From the NCBI RefSeq assembly GCF_023898865.1, contig NZ_JAGSOV010000040.1, positions 124,001 through 188,000 on the forward strand: a stretch of 64,000 nt of DNA. Reading direction: 5' to 3'. The DNA is from Pseudonocardia humida (lineage in GTDB: Bacteria > Actinomycetota > Actinomycetes > Mycobacteriales > Pseudonocardiaceae). Made by a program: the position numbers and the translations under genes. Positions 48,860 to 57,571 of the stretch are shown here, in pieces (position 1 is the first letter of the stretch; each line of letters starts with the position of its first letter). The notes beneath the pieces are model-generated. The model saw nothing but the letters and a program-made list of their open reading frames with translations, was not told the DNA's origin and ran no database searches.

Positions 48860-49369
48860 ATGGCAGAGGACTCGTCGTCGCCCCGCCTGCGCTGGCTGCT
48901 GCTGCTCCTGCTGCTGGGCGGCGTGGTGTACGTCGCGCGGTCGCGCCCGGCGGTGGAGAGCACGCCCGCGCCCACGCCGGAGCCGCCGCGCCCGCTGCTC
49001 CTGCCGGACGGGCCGCAGCCGCGCCCGGTGGCGCAGCGGCGGACCGCCGAGCCCGCGGCGGCGCAGGCGGCGCCCGCGCCGGTGGAGTCGCCCACGATGG
49101 AGCTCCCGGTCGTCGACGCCCCGGGCGGGCGCCGGGCGCGCCGGACGGTCCTGGAGGTCCCGGAGGCCGCCGCGCTCGCGCAGCCCGATGGCTCGCCCCC
49201 CGGGCCGGAGTACACGATCAAGGCCAAGTCGGGGTCGGAGCTGTTCCACGGCCCGGACAGCCCGTACTTCGGGCGGACGCGCGCCGAGTTCTGGTTCCGC
49301 ACCGCCGCCGAGGCCCGCGCCGCCGGCTTCACCGAGTGGACGCCGCGGCGGCGCAGCTCCTCCGGCTGA
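48860..49369 (+). CDS. Membrane-anchored sunset-domain protein (ArfC-like)
   Basis: 169 residues. One N-terminal membrane helix (LRWLLLLLLLGGVVYVA), an 85-residue Pro/Ala-rich linker, then a small C-terminal domain: YTIKAKSGSELFHGPDSPYF and GRTRAEFWFRTAAEARAAGF, which matches the sunset domain seen in ArfC of the mycobacterial OmpATb locus (Rv0901, near gltA2). No catalytic residues recognised. ATG 48860 follows TAGTCT (48847-48852) by 7 nt, so probably leaderless. Confidence 0.82.
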   Translation: MAEDSSSPRLRWLLLLLLLGGVVYVARSRPAVESTPAPTPEPPRPLLLPDGPQPRPVAQRRTAEPAAAQAAPAPVESPTMELPVVDAPGGRRARRTVLEVPEAAALAQPDGSPPGPEYTIKAKSGSELFHGPDSPYFGRTRAEFWFRTAAEARAAGFTEWTPRRRSSSG

Positions 49370-49398
49370 GGCCCGGAGCCCGAGCCACGTCAGGGTCT

Positions 49399-49440
49399 GC
49401 GTGCTCCTCGCAGATGCGCTGGACCCCGCGAGGAGCACGC
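49399..49440. terminator. Hairpin between convergent sunset-domain and ABC permease genes
   Basis: GCGTGCTCCTCGC (49399-49411) and its perfect complement (49428-49440) form a 13-bp stem with a 16-nt loop, 29 bp after one stop and 40 bp before the other. Confidence 0.8.
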
Positions 49441-49480
49441 CGCCCCTGCGAGGACGGCGGTCCTTGCGCGACCTTTCACC

Positions 49481-50662
49481 TCAGCGTGAGCGCAGGGCCT
49501 CCAGGAGGCTGACCCGGGCGCCGGTGCGCAGGATCGAGTTGCGGTAGATCCGCGCGGCCACCCGCACCACCAGGAAGATCGCGACCACGGCGATCAGCGC
49601 GGACAGCGCGACCTCCCAGAGCGGGGCGACGCCGAGGGCGTAGCGGGCCGGCATCACCGTCTGGGACAGGAACGGCACGAACGACAGCACCGCGAGGATC
49701 GGGTTGCGCGGGTCGTTGGGCAGCAGGTTGAGCGTCAGGATGAACGGGATGATCACGATGAAGACCATCGGGGCGATCAGCGACTGCAGCTCCTCCTGGC
49801 GCGAGACCGTGGAGCCGAGTGCCGCGTAGACCGCGGCGAACAGGAAGAAGCCGATCAGGTACCAGACCAGCACCATGACCAGCATCCCGACCGCCGCGGT
49901 CGGCAGCGTCAGCAGCCCGAGCGCGGCGGCGGCGCCGGCCGCGACGGCGCCCAGGATGACCATGGTGAGCAGGCCGGCCGCGCCGATCCCGAGGACCTTG
50001 CCGGTCAGCAGGTGCCAGGGCTTGATCGTGGCCAGCAGCAGCTCGACCACCCGGCTCTGCTTCTCCTCGACCACCCCGCTGGCCACGCCCGCTGCGTACT
50101 GCAGGCCCATGAACAGCAGGAACGTCCCGGCCAGGGCCACCGCCAGCTGCTGGCCCCGCTCCGGGTCGACCGGCTCGACGGTCGACGGGGTCACCTGCGC
50201 CTGCGCGGTGAGCGAGGCCGGGTCGACGCCGGCGTCGGCCAGCGCGGTGGCCAGCGCCTGCTGCTGGGCGGCCGCGACCACTACCGGCGTCAGCGTGGAG
50301 TCCACCGCGTCGCGGTAGAGCAGCTGGTAGCCACCCGTACCGCCGCTGAGCAGCGCGTCGAGCTCGTCCGCCCCGACCTGCGCCCGGCCGGTGCCGCTGT
50401 CGACCTCGTCGAGTGCCAGCGCGACGCCCTGCTGGTCGGCGACCTGCTCCAGCACCGGGCCCAGCGCCGCGGCATCCGGGGTGACGCCCAGCGTGCGGCC
50501 CTCGGTCTGGCTGGACACGAACACGATGACGCCGGCGGTCGCGGCCAGGATCACCAGGGTGAACACGATGCCGATGACGAAGCTGCGCGAGCGGACCTGG
50601 GTGACGAACTCCCGGCGGGCGACCAGCATGATCGCCTGGCGTCCCGTCAGCGGCGTGCTCAT
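49481..50662 (-). CDS. ABC transporter permease (NatB-like, ABC-2 type)
   Basis: 393 residues. First helix at SFVIGIVFTLVILAATAGVI, then a large extracytoplasmic domain (about residues 40-170), then five helices including GVVEEKQSRVVELLLATIKP, the diagnostic ABC-2/NatB loop. It works with the ATPase encoded upstream to export an unknown substrate (NatAB moves Na+). ATG 50662 is preceded by the minigene 50739-50659, whose TGA overlaps this ATG; the ribosome site GAGGGAGAGCG lies inside the minigene. Confidence 0.9.
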   Translation of the reverse strand: MSTPLTGRQAIMLVARREFVTQVRSRSFVIGIVFTLVILAATAGVIVFVSSQTEGRTLGVTPDAAALGPVLEQVADQQGVALALDEVDSGTGRAQVGADELDALLSGGTGGYQLLYRDAVDSTLTPVVVAAAQQQALATALADAGVDPASLTAQAQVTPSTVEPVDPERGQQLAVALAGTFLLFMGLQYAAGVASGVVEEKQSRVVELLLATIKPWHLLTGKVLGIGAAGLLTMVILGAVAAGAAAALGLLTLPTAAVGMLVMVLVWYLIGFFLFAAVYAALGSTVSRQEELQSLIAPMVFIVIIPFILTLNLLPNDPRNPILAVLSFVPFLSQTVMPARYALGVAPLWEVALSALIAVVAIFLVVRVAARIYRNSILRTGARVSLLEALRSR

Positions 50663-50739
50663 CGCTCTCCCTCGCTGCGCGAGCTCGGCGCCTCGCACAG
50701 AGGCGCTGTGGTGGACGATTCGCTCGCAAGCTCGCTCAT
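50659..50739 (-). CDS. 26-codon coupling minigene between ABC ATPase and permease
   Basis: ATG 50739 overlaps the ATPase stop (ATGA), and its TGA at 50659-50661 overlaps the permease ATG. The encoded peptide begins MSELASESS and ends SSRSEGER. Ser/Glu-rich, no hydrophobicity. Its last codons carry the ribosome site GAGGGAGAGCG of the permease. A related sequence of the same design joins prmB and prmC at 58602-58700. Translation is inferred from the exact overlaps at both ends. Confidence 0.55.
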   Translation of the reverse strand: MSELASESSTTAPLCEAPSSRSEGER

Positions 50740-51644
50740 GCCGGCACCGCCGTCGGGGCGGAGGACTCCACGACGTCGCGGTACAGCTCGGTCAGCGGTG
50801 GGCGCCACCGCCGGAACTCGTGCACCGGACCGGCGGCGACGGCGGCGGCGAGGACCTGCTGGTCGTCGGTGCCCTGGCCCAGCCGCAGCCGGGTGGCCGG
50901 GCCGGGCGAGGCGATGACCTCCACACCGGTCAGCCCGTCGGCCCATCCGGGCGGCGGCCCCTCGACGTCGAGCACGACCCGGCCGTCGCGGGCACGCAGC
51001 TCCTCGACGCTGCCGGTGGCCACCATCCGACCGGCCGAGATGATGCCGATCCGGTCGCACAGCCGCTCGACCAGTTCGAGCTGGTGGCTGGAGAAGATCA
51101 CCGGCACGCCGGTGCCCGCCTTGTCGCGCAGGACGCTGCTCATCACCTCGACGGCGGTCGGGTCGAGGCCGGAGAACGGCTCGTCGAGCACCAGCACCTC
51201 GGGGTCGTGCACCAGCGCCGCGGACAGCTGCACGCGCTGCTGGTTGCCCAGCGACAGCTTCTGCACCTCGTCGCCGAGGCGGGCGGACACCCCCAGCCGC
51301 TCGGTCCACTGCTCCACCGCGGCGCCGGCCTCGGCGGCGGTGAGCCCGTGCAGCTGGGCGAGATAGCGCAGCTGGTCGCCCACCTTCATCTTCGGGTACA
51401 GCCCGCGCTCCTCGGGCATGTAGCCGATCCGCCTGCGCAGGTCGGCGTCCACCGGCCGGCCCTGCCAGCGCACCTCCCCGGCGTCGGCGGACAGCACCCC
51501 CAGCACGATCCGCATGGTGGTGGTCTTGCCCGCGCCGTTGCTGCCGACGAACCCGAACACCTCGCCCGGCCGCACGGAGAAGGTGACGCCGTCGAGCGCT
51601 TGCACGGACCCGAACCGCTTGCTGAGCCCCCCGATCTCCAACAT
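50736..51644 (-). CDS. ABC transporter ATP-binding protein (NatA-like)
   Basis: 302 residues. Walker A GSNGAGKTTTMRI, Q-loop YMPEERGLYPKM, signature LSLGNQQRVQLSAAL (G for the usual second G-Q spacing, as in NatA), Walker B VLVLDEPFSGLDP and SSHQLELVERL. A C-terminal DUF4162 domain occupies about residues 210-290 (ending RRWRPPLTELYRDVVES). Pairs with the permease at 49481-50662 through the minigene. Divergent from the ArsR gene; its promoter lies in 51645-51746. Confidence 0.93.
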   Translation of the reverse strand: MLEIGGLSKRFGSVQALDGVTFSVRPGEVFGFVGSNGAGKTTTMRIVLGVLSADAGEVRWQGRPVDADLRRRIGYMPEERGLYPKMKVGDQLRYLAQLHGLTAAEAGAAVEQWTERLGVSARLGDEVQKLSLGNQQRVQLSAALVHDPEVLVLDEPFSGLDPTAVEVMSSVLRDKAGTGVPVIFSSHQLELVERLCDRIGIISAGRMVATGSVEELRARDGRVVLDVEGPPPGWADGLTGVEVIASPGPATRLRLGQGTDDQQVLAAAVAAGPVHEFRRWRPPLTELYRDVVESSAPTAVPA

Positions 51645-51746
51645 GGGCCGACCCTAACGGGCGATCGCGGCGGGACGCCCGGTCCGCCCGTCATCAGCGA
51701 CCGGGGCAGGTGTCACCGGTGCGGATGACAGGTGCGGGCCGAGCCG

Positions 51747-51776
51747 TTGACAGGCAACAATTTTGTTGCCTATTCT
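51747..51776 (+). promoter_or_regulatory. Consensus promoter with an operator filling the whole spacer
   Basis: TTGACA (51747-51752) and TATTCT (51771-51776) are separated by exactly 18 bp, and those 18 bp are a perfect 8+8 inverted repeat, GGCAACAA-TT-TTGTTGCC (51753-51770). The GTG of the ArsR gene begins 7 nt after the -10. An ArsR dimer bound here would exclude RNA polymerase, giving negative autoregulation. Confidence 0.85.
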
Positions 51777-51783
51777 CGTCCCG

Positions 51784-52122
51784 GTGCGCGACGATGACGC
51801 CGTCTTCAACGCACTCGCCGACGGGAGCCGTCGCGAGCTGCTGGACCGGCTGTACGCCCGGGACGGCCAGACGCTGCGGGAGCTGACGGCCGGTCTGCAG
51901 ATGAGCCGGCAGGCGGTCAGCAGGCACCTCGGCGTGCTCGAGGGGGCCGAGCTCGTCGTCACGCGCCGGTCGGGCCGGGAGAAGTTCCACTTCCTCAACC
52001 CGGTGCCGATCCAGCTGATCCACGACCGGTGGATCGACAAGTACACCGAGCGGCCGGTGACGGCCCTCGTCGACCTCAAGACCGAACTGGAGCAGCGCCA
52101 TGACCTCATCGACCCACCGTGA
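51784..52122 (+). CDS. ArsR-family winged-helix regulator
   Basis: 112 residues. FNALADGSRRELLDRLYARD, LRELTAGLQMSRQAVSRHLG and VLEGAELVVTRRSGREKFHF form the ArsR winged helix; no metal-binding Cys motif is present, so it belongs to the non-metal group paired with SRPBCC proteins. GTG 51784 sits 7 nt after the -10, a leaderless start. The next gene starts inside its 3' end. It likely represses its own promoter through the dyad at 51753-51770. Confidence 0.94.
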   Translation: MRDDDAVFNALADGSRRELLDRLYARDGQTLRELTAGLQMSRQAVSRHLGVLEGAELVVTRRSGREKFHFLNPVPIQLIHDRWIDKYTERPVTALVDLKTELEQRHDLIDPP

Positions 52123-52609
52123 GACCGGCACCCGGGCCACCGATCCCGGGGACGTCCAGGTCTACCGGGTGCACATCAGGGCCACCCCGCAGGCGATCTG
52201 GGACGCGATCACCAGGCCGGAGTGGACGGTCCGGTTCGGCTACCAGGCGCCGGTCGAGTACGACCTGCGGCCCGGCGGCGCCTACCGGGGCCTGGCCAGC
52301 GAGGCCATGAAGCAGTACGGCGCCCCGGACGTCGTGATCGACGGCGAGGTCGTCGAGGCCGACCCGCCGCGCCGGCTCGTGCAGACCTGGCGCGCGCTGT
52401 TCCTGGACGAGGGCTTCACCCGGCTCAGCTACGAGATCGAGGACGAGGGCGACGGGGTCTGCAGGCTCACCGTCGTCCACGACGTCACCGGCGCACCGGG
52501 AACGGCGGCGCAGTGCGCCGGTCGGACCCCCGGCGCGGGCGGCGGCTGGAGCCAGACCCTCAGCGACCTGAAGACCCTGCTGGAGACCGGCCGAGCGCTG
52601 TACCGCTGA
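52100..52609 (+). CDS. SRPBCC (AHSA1-like) domain protein
   Basis: 169 residues of one helix-grip domain: VYRVHIRATPQAIWDAITRP, then EYDLRPGGAYRG, LVQTWRALFLDEGFTRLSYE and GGGWSQTLSDLKTLLETGRA. Such proteins bind hydrophobic ligands; paired with an ArsR regulator they are common in actinomycetes, with no established function. ATG 52100 overlaps the ArsR gene by 23 nt. Confidence 0.92.
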   Translation: MTSSTHRETGTRATDPGDVQVYRVHIRATPQAIWDAITRPEWTVRFGYQAPVEYDLRPGGAYRGLASEAMKQYGAPDVVIDGEVVEADPPRRLVQTWRALFLDEGFTRLSYEIEDEGDGVCRLTVVHDVTGAPGTAAQCAGRTPGAGGGWSQTLSDLKTLLETGRALYR

Positions 52610-52691
52610 GCGCCCGCCACCCCTGCCGCTGAGCCGCCCGGCACCGGGGCGGCGCCCGAACCGATCACGGACCGACCGCGACCGACCACGG

Positions 52692-52707
52692 CGGTCGCCG
52701 GCGACCG
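52692..52707. repeat. 16-bp perfect palindrome in a gene-free gap
   Basis: CGGTCGCCGGCGACCG lies in the 52610-52928 gap, flanked by several GACCGA copies. It may be part of the end of the ArsR operon or an operator; no open frame in this gap has a credible product. Confidence 0.4.
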
Positions 52708-52928
52708 ATCACCCACCTGAGCCCCACCTCCCGCTCCGGCCCGGCCCGTCGTGGCCCCGGCCGACCTTCCCGGCCCTCGCCGACGCGCGGCGTCCCCGTC
52801 CGACGCCCCGCGCATGCCGCCGCGTCCCGCCGCGTCCAGCGGCGCCGGCTGCCTCGTCGTGCCCCGACGGGGCGACGGACGCGCAGCCGCACACGCCCTT
52901 CCGGCACGACCACGACAGGAGTCGACCC

Positions 52929-53675
52929 ATGCCCGCAGACGCCTCCCGCACCTCCGACGCCGCGTCCCCGCCCGGTGCCCGCCCGGCGGCCGCGCCCTCG
53001 CGCGCGACCCGCATCCTGCTCGCCTGCGGTGTCGTCGCCGGCCCGCTGTTCGTCCTGCTGATCCTGGCGCAGGCGATGACCCGCGACGGGTTCGATCCCC
53101 GCCGGCACCCCCTCAGCCTGCTGAGCCTGGGCGAGCAGGGGTGGATCCAGACCGTCAACTTCCTGGTCAGCGGCCTGCTCGTGGTCGCTTCAGCGCGCGG
53201 CGCGGCGCGGGTGCTGAGCCCGGGCTCGGCGGGGCGCACCTGGGGGCCGGCCCTCCTGGGCGTCTACGGGGCGGCGCTGGTCTGGGCCGGGGTGTTCCGC
53301 ACCGACCCGGCCGACGGGTTCCCGCCCGGGGCCCCCGCCGGCCCGGCCGATGCCGGCTGGCACGGCCTCCTGCACAACATCGCGCCGGTCGGCATGGGTG
53401 TCGCCCTCAGCGCGGCCTGCCTGGTGTTCGCCCGCCGGTTCGCCCGCGACGGACGGCGCGGGTGGGCGGCCTACAGCGCGGTCGCCGCGGTCGCGTACTA
53501 CGTCCTCGGGTTCGCGGCGTTCCCGGCCCAGGACTTCCGGCTCATGCTCGCCGGCGGCGCGGTCATCTGGACCTGGGCCGCAGCCCTGAGCCTGCGGCTG
53601 CTGGTCGACGCCCGGGCCGCCGACCGGGATCAGCCCCGCCCGCCGGCCGCCGGGCCGGGCACGGAGATGCCGTAG
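52929..53675 (+). CDS. DUF998 family membrane protein
   Basis: 248 residues with six membrane helices. After a basic Pro/Ala-rich N-terminus come ILLACGVVAGPLFVLLILAQ and HPLSLLSLGEQGWIQTVNFL, the DUF998 signature, then FRTDPADGFPPGAP and a conserved HGLLHNIAP loop. Members of unknown function are common in actinomycetes. The last 46 nt overlap the 3' end of the convergent regulator gene. Confidence 0.87.
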   Translation: MPADASRTSDAASPPGARPAAAPSRATRILLACGVVAGPLFVLLILAQAMTRDGFDPRRHPLSLLSLGEQGWIQTVNFLVSGLLVVASARGAARVLSPGSAGRTWGPALLGVYGAALVWAGVFRTDPADGFPPGAPAGPADAGWHGLLHNIAPVGMGVALSAACLVFARRFARDGRRGWAAYSAVAAVAYYVLGFAAFPAQDFRLMLAGGAVIWTWAAALSLRLLVDARAADRDQPRPPAAGPGTEMP

Positions 53676-55459
53676 CCGCGGATCTTGCGGTAGATCGTGG
53701 CCCGGGACATCCCCAGCTGGCGGGCGGCCTCGGCCTTGTTGCCCGCGTTGTCCAGCAGCGCGTCGACGATGGCGTCGCACTCGATGGCCTCGAGCGGGGT
53801 GAGCACGCGGCGGGTCACCGCGCGGGCCTCGGCGGGCAGGTCGGCGGGCACCAGCTCGCCCGCCCGGCGGCGGGCGACGGTCTTGCGGAGCACGTGGTAG
53901 AGCTGCTCGACGTTGCCCGGCCAGCGGTTGCGCATCAGGACGCGCAGCGCGTCGGGCGAGCAGGTCAGGTCGTGGCCGCGGGTGAGCCGGGCGAGCAGGT
54001 GGGGCACCAGCTCGGCGACGTCCTCGACGTGGTGGCGCAGCGGGGGAACCGGGACGGTGCGCGGGAACAGCTCCAGCAGCTCGGCGGGGCCGCGGCCGGC
54101 GTCGACCGTGGCGACCACCCAGGGGCGCTCGGGGTCGGTGGACTCGCGGTGCGGTTCCAGCGCGTCGGCCAGGGCCTGGCGGCCCTCGGCGGGCAGCCGG
54201 TCGACGTGGGTGATGACCAGGGTGCCGCCGCCGGTCTCCAGCTCCTCGATGATGTCGGCGACCCAGCGGGCGCCGTAGTCGTCGGCGTCGAGCACGCGCA
54301 GGTGCGCGGCCGGGGTGCGGGCCTGGTGGGTGGCCCGGGCGACGGTGGTCTTGCCGGTGCCCGGCTCGCCCTCCAGCACCACCCACTCCCGGTTCTGGAA
54401 GTGCCGGTCGACGGCCTGGCAGCACTTCATCCAGCGCAGCCCGGAGCCGACCGCGGCGGGCAGCGCGAGCTGGGGGAGGGTCGTCGTCGCGTGGGCGGAG
54501 GGGGTGGGGTCGGGGGCGGCCAGCTGGACGTGCAGCACGCCGCCCGCGCCGCCGCGCTCGGTCCAGCTCGCCCGGCCCTGCACCCTGGCGACCGACCCGC
54601 TGGGCAGGTCGACCAGGGTGAGCCTGCTCGGTGAGTTCAGCGCCTCCATCGCCCCGGCGACCAGCGCGACCTGGTCGGACGGGTCGATCAGCTCGCGGGC
54701 CTTGTCGTTCATCATCACCAGGTCGGGGCTGACGCCGAGCACGGCGCCCCGGCCGCGCTGGCACGCGGTCAGGTAGTCGTGCAGCAGCGCGAGCTCGCGG
54801 GGGCCGGACTGGTCGAGCAGCGAGCCCTCGATCTGGCGGGCGATGCGGCTGACCGCCATGGCCATGAACCGCCCGGCGTCCGGGCGCCAGCAGGTGAGGT
54901 CGATGACGCCCATCAGCTTGCCGGTCACCGGGTGCCAGATCGGGGCGCCCGCGCAGGCCAGGTCGGCGAGGTTCTCCACGTAGTGCTCGTGGCCGTAGAC
55001 CTGGACCGGGCCGCGGCCCTCCAGCGCGGTGCCGATGCCGTTGGTGCCGATGTACCGCTCGGCGTAGGAGAAGCCCGGCGCCAGCCACACCTTGTCCAGG
55101 TGCTGGTTGAGCGTCGAGTCGCCGGTGCGCCGCTCCAGCACGACGCCGTCGGCGTCGGTGAGGATCACGCTGACCGGCTCGGTGGCCAGCTGGTCGGCGA
55201 TGTCCGCGATGACCGGCTTGGCCGCCCGGGTGAGCGGGGAGTCGGGGTCGCGGTCGTACTCGCAGGACAGCTCGACGTCGTCGGTGGCGACGTCCCACTC
55301 CTGGGACCTGGTCCAGGAGGCGAGGATGGTGTCGCGGACGGTGCCCGCCTCCACCGCGTGGTCCACCAGGAACGAGGTCCGGGCGCGCACGAGGTCGTCG
55401 ACGGCCCGCTCGGGCCGTTGCGACGATCCGACGCGGGATCTGTGGTTCGGGCGGGCCAA
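53630..55459 (-). CDS. GAF/AAA+/Fis-type transcriptional activator of the prm operon (MimR/AcoR-like)
   Basis: 609 residues from TTG 55459 (GGAGGG 7 nt upstream; ATG 55552 also in frame). The N-terminus carries a GAF-like sensor (PVSVILTDADGVVLERRTGD; IGTNGIGTALEGRGPVQVYG). An AAA+ domain follows with Walker A GEPGTGKTTVARA, but the GAFTGA loop needed to contact sigma-54 is missing and Walker B is degenerate (LVITHVDRL). A Fis-type HTH ends it (NKAEAARQLGMSRATIYRKI). Divergent from prmA, so it is the probable activator responding to propane, acetone or a product. The lack of GAFTGA fits actinobacteria, which have no sigma-54. Confidence 0.9.
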   Translation of the reverse strand: MARPNHRSRVGSSQRPERAVDDLVRARTSFLVDHAVEAGTVRDTILASWTRSQEWDVATDDVELSCEYDRDPDSPLTRAAKPVIADIADQLATEPVSVILTDADGVVLERRTGDSTLNQHLDKVWLAPGFSYAERYIGTNGIGTALEGRGPVQVYGHEHYVENLADLACAGAPIWHPVTGKLMGVIDLTCWRPDAGRFMAMAVSRIARQIEGSLLDQSGPRELALLHDYLTACQRGRGAVLGVSPDLVMMNDKARELIDPSDQVALVAGAMEALNSPSRLTLVDLPSGSVARVQGRASWTERGGAGGVLHVQLAAPDPTPSAHATTTLPQLALPAAVGSGLRWMKCCQAVDRHFQNREWVVLEGEPGTGKTTVARATHQARTPAAHLRVLDADDYGARWVADIIEELETGGGTLVITHVDRLPAEGRQALADALEPHRESTDPERPWVVATVDAGRGPAELLELFPRTVPVPPLRHHVEDVAELVPHLLARLTRGHDLTCSPDALRVLMRNRWPGNVEQLYHVLRKTVARRRAGELVPADLPAEARAVTRRVLTPLEAIECDAIVDALLDNAGNKAEAARQLGMSRATIYRKIRGYGISVPGPAAGGRG

Positions 55460-55567
55460 CGGGTTGCCCTCCTCGGCGTAGCGCCGCTCCGCGCCATCGC
55501 AGGAGCAACTGCCAGGAACGGTACCGGGCACCGCGCGCCGCGAACAGGGCACGGCGAACGGCCCAGA

Positions 55568-55582
55568 GTCTCATATTGAGAC
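55568..55582. promoter_or_regulatory. Inverted repeat in the regulator-prmA intergenic region
   Basis: GTCTCA-TAT-TGAGAC is a perfect 6+6 dyad about 110 bp upstream of the regulator start and 218 bp upstream of prmA. It is the best dyad in the 340-bp region (55460-55799); a plausible site for the Fis-type regulator. Confidence 0.45.
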
Positions 55583-55799
55583 CCCGTGACCTGCGGCGGG
55601 GCGGTGTGATTCGGGGCACGAGACATCCGGTCGCCGATCGGCCCGCGCACCACTCGGCGCCCGACCGTCTCGCGTCCCACCCCAGCTGCCGGCCCACCCG
55701 CGCCGGACCGGCAGTCGGAGAGGGCAGACCACGCGCCCGTTCCGCGCCCCCGCGCAGTGCGTAGCGGTGCTCGGCCCACCACAGCAGTGAGGAGACGAT

Positions 55800-57455
55800 G
55801 TGAGTCGGCAGAGTCTGGCCAAGGCTCATCAGAAGATCCAGGAACTGGCCTGGGAGCCGCAGTACCACGAGCCGTACATGAAGTACGGAACCGACTACAC
55901 CTTCCGCAAGGCGTCGAAGAAGGACCCGCTCAAGCAGGTGCTGCGGTCCTACTTCCCCATGCAGGAGGAGAAGGACCACCGCGTCTACGGCGCCTCCGAC
56001 GGCGCGATCCGCGGCAACATGTTCCGCCAGGTGCAGGAGCGCTGGCTGGAGTGGCAGAAGCTGTTCCTGTCGATCATCCCGTTGCCGGAGATCTCCGCGG
56101 CGCGCTCGATGCCGATGCTGTTCCACGTGGTCCCGAACCCGGAGCTGCACAACGGCCAGGCGATCCAGATGATCGACGAGGTCCGGCACAGCACGATCCA
56201 GCAGAACCTCAAGCGCCTGTACATGAACAACTACATCGACCCGGCGGGCTTCAACAACAGCCTGCGCAACTTCCAGGGCGACTACTGCGGCACCATCGGC
56301 CGCCAGTTCGCCGAGGGGTTCATCACCGGTGACGCGATCACCGCGGCCAGCATCTACCTGACGATCGTCGCCGAGACGGCCTTCACCAACACCCTGTTCG
56401 TGGCGATGCCCGCCGAGGCCGCCGCGAACGGTGACTACCTGCTGCCCACGGTGTTCCACTCGGTCCAGTCCGACGAGTCGCGCCACATCTCCAACGGCTA
56501 CGCCACGCTGCTGATGGCGCTGTCGGACGAGGACAACCGCCAGCTGCTCGAGCGCGACCTGCGCTACGCGTGGTGGAACAACCACCGCGTGGTGGACGCG
56601 GCCATCGGCACGTTCATCGAGTACGGCACCAAGGACCGGCGCAAGGACCGCGAGTCCTACGCCGAGATGTGGCGCCGCTGGATCTACGACGACTACTACC
56701 GGTCGTACCTGGTCCCGCTGGAGAAGTACGGCCTGGTCATCCCGCACGACTTGATCGAGGAGTCGTGGAAGCAGATCTGGGAGAAGGGCTACGTCCACGA
56801 GGTCGCGCAGTTCTTCGCCACCGGTTGGCTGGCCAACTACTGGCGCATCGACGCGATGACCGACACGGACTTCGAGTGGTTCGAGCACAAGTACCCGGGC
56901 TGGTACGACAAGTACGGCGCCTGGTGGGAGAACTACAACCGGCTGGCCACGCCCAACGGGCACAACCCGATCGTGTTCGAGGACGTCGACTACGTCTACC
57001 CGGCCCGGTGCTGGACCTGCATGGTCCCGTGCCTGGTCCGTGAGGACATGGTCACCGCCGAGGTCGAGGGCCAGCACCGCACCTACTGCCACGAGGTGTG
57101 CCGCTGGACCGACGTCGAGGCGTTCCGGCCCACCTACCAGGGCCGGGAGACCCCGAACATGGGCCGGCTGGTCGGCAAGCGCGAGTGGGAGACCCTCTAC
57201 CACGGCTGGAACTGGGCCGACGTGGTCTCCGACATGGGCTTCGTCCGCGACGACGGCAAGACGATGACCGCGCAGCCGCACCTGGACCTGGATCCCAAGA
57301 AGATGTGGACCCTGGACCACATGCGGCGCTGTCCTCCGCTGCTGAGCCCGAACGTGCTGCTCAACGAGATGAGCGACGCGGAGCGGGCGGCGTACGTCGC
57401 CGACTACAACAAGCAGGGCCCGGCCGGCCGTCCGGCACCCGCCTCGAACGCCTGA
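55800..57455 (+). CDS. prmA: Propane/acetone-type monooxygenase hydroxylase, large subunit
   Basis: 551 residues, the usual size for group-5 soluble diiron monooxygenases. All six iron ligands are present with the expected spacings: Glu97, Glu127-x2-His130 (IDEVRH), Glu192 and Glu226-x2-His229 (SDESRH). The C-terminal region contains [13 protein letters not shown] and YCHEVCRW, a cysteine-rich segment typical of the family. It hydroxylates short alkanes or ketones with O2 and electrons from PrmB. GTG 55800 has AGGAGAC upstream. First gene of prmABCD-groEL-amidohydrolase. A hairpin follows at 57471. Confidence 0.96.
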   Translation: MSRQSLAKAHQKIQELAWEPQYHEPYMKYGTDYTFRKASKKDPLKQVLRSYFPMQEEKDHRVYGASDGAIRGNMFRQVQERWLEWQKLFLSIIPLPEISAARSMPMLFHVVPNPELHNGQAIQMIDEVRHSTIQQNLKRLYMNNYIDPAGFNNSLRNFQGDYCGTIGRQFAEGFITGDAITAASIYLTIVAETAFTNTLFVAMPAEAAANGDYLLPTVFHSVQSDESRHISNGYATLLMALSDEDNRQLLERDLRYAWWNNHRVVDAAIGTFIEYGTKDRRKDRESYAEMWRRWIYDDYYRSYLVPLEKYGLVIPHDLIEESWKQIWEKGYVHEVAQFFATGWLANYWRIDAMTDTDFEWFEHKYPGWYDKYGAWWENYNRLATPNGHNPIVFEDVDYVYPARCWTCMVPCLVREDMVTAEVEGQHRTYCHEVCRWTDVEAFRPTYQGRETPNMGRLVGKREWETLYHGWNWADVVSDMGFVRDDGKTMTAQPHLDLDPKKMWTLDHMRRCPPLLSPNVLLNEMSDAERAAYVADYNKQGPAGRPAPASNA

Positions 57456-57470
57456 GCGCGGGTCAGGTGA

Positions 57471-57509
57471 GGGGGAGGGGCCGACGACTCCATCGTCGGT
57501 CCTTCCCCT
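57471..57509 (+). other. Long intergenic hairpin between prmA and prmB
   Basis: A continuous 17-bp stem including three G-U pairs with a 5-nt loop (CTCCA), 16 bp after prmA and 63 bp before prmB. There is no T-tail, so it is more likely an mRNA-stabilising or processing element (or weak attenuator) that lets prmA be expressed above prmB than a full terminator. Confidence 0.6.
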
Positions 57510-57571
57510 GCCATGCCCGTTCTCGTGCCTGTCTCCGCTGACTGTCCCGCCCTTCCCGCGAGAGGCGCTCC

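Noticed and set aside
53190..57320. 1376-codon minus-strand frame
   Set aside because: It overlaps prmA antisense and the real regulator; no domain is encoded in it.
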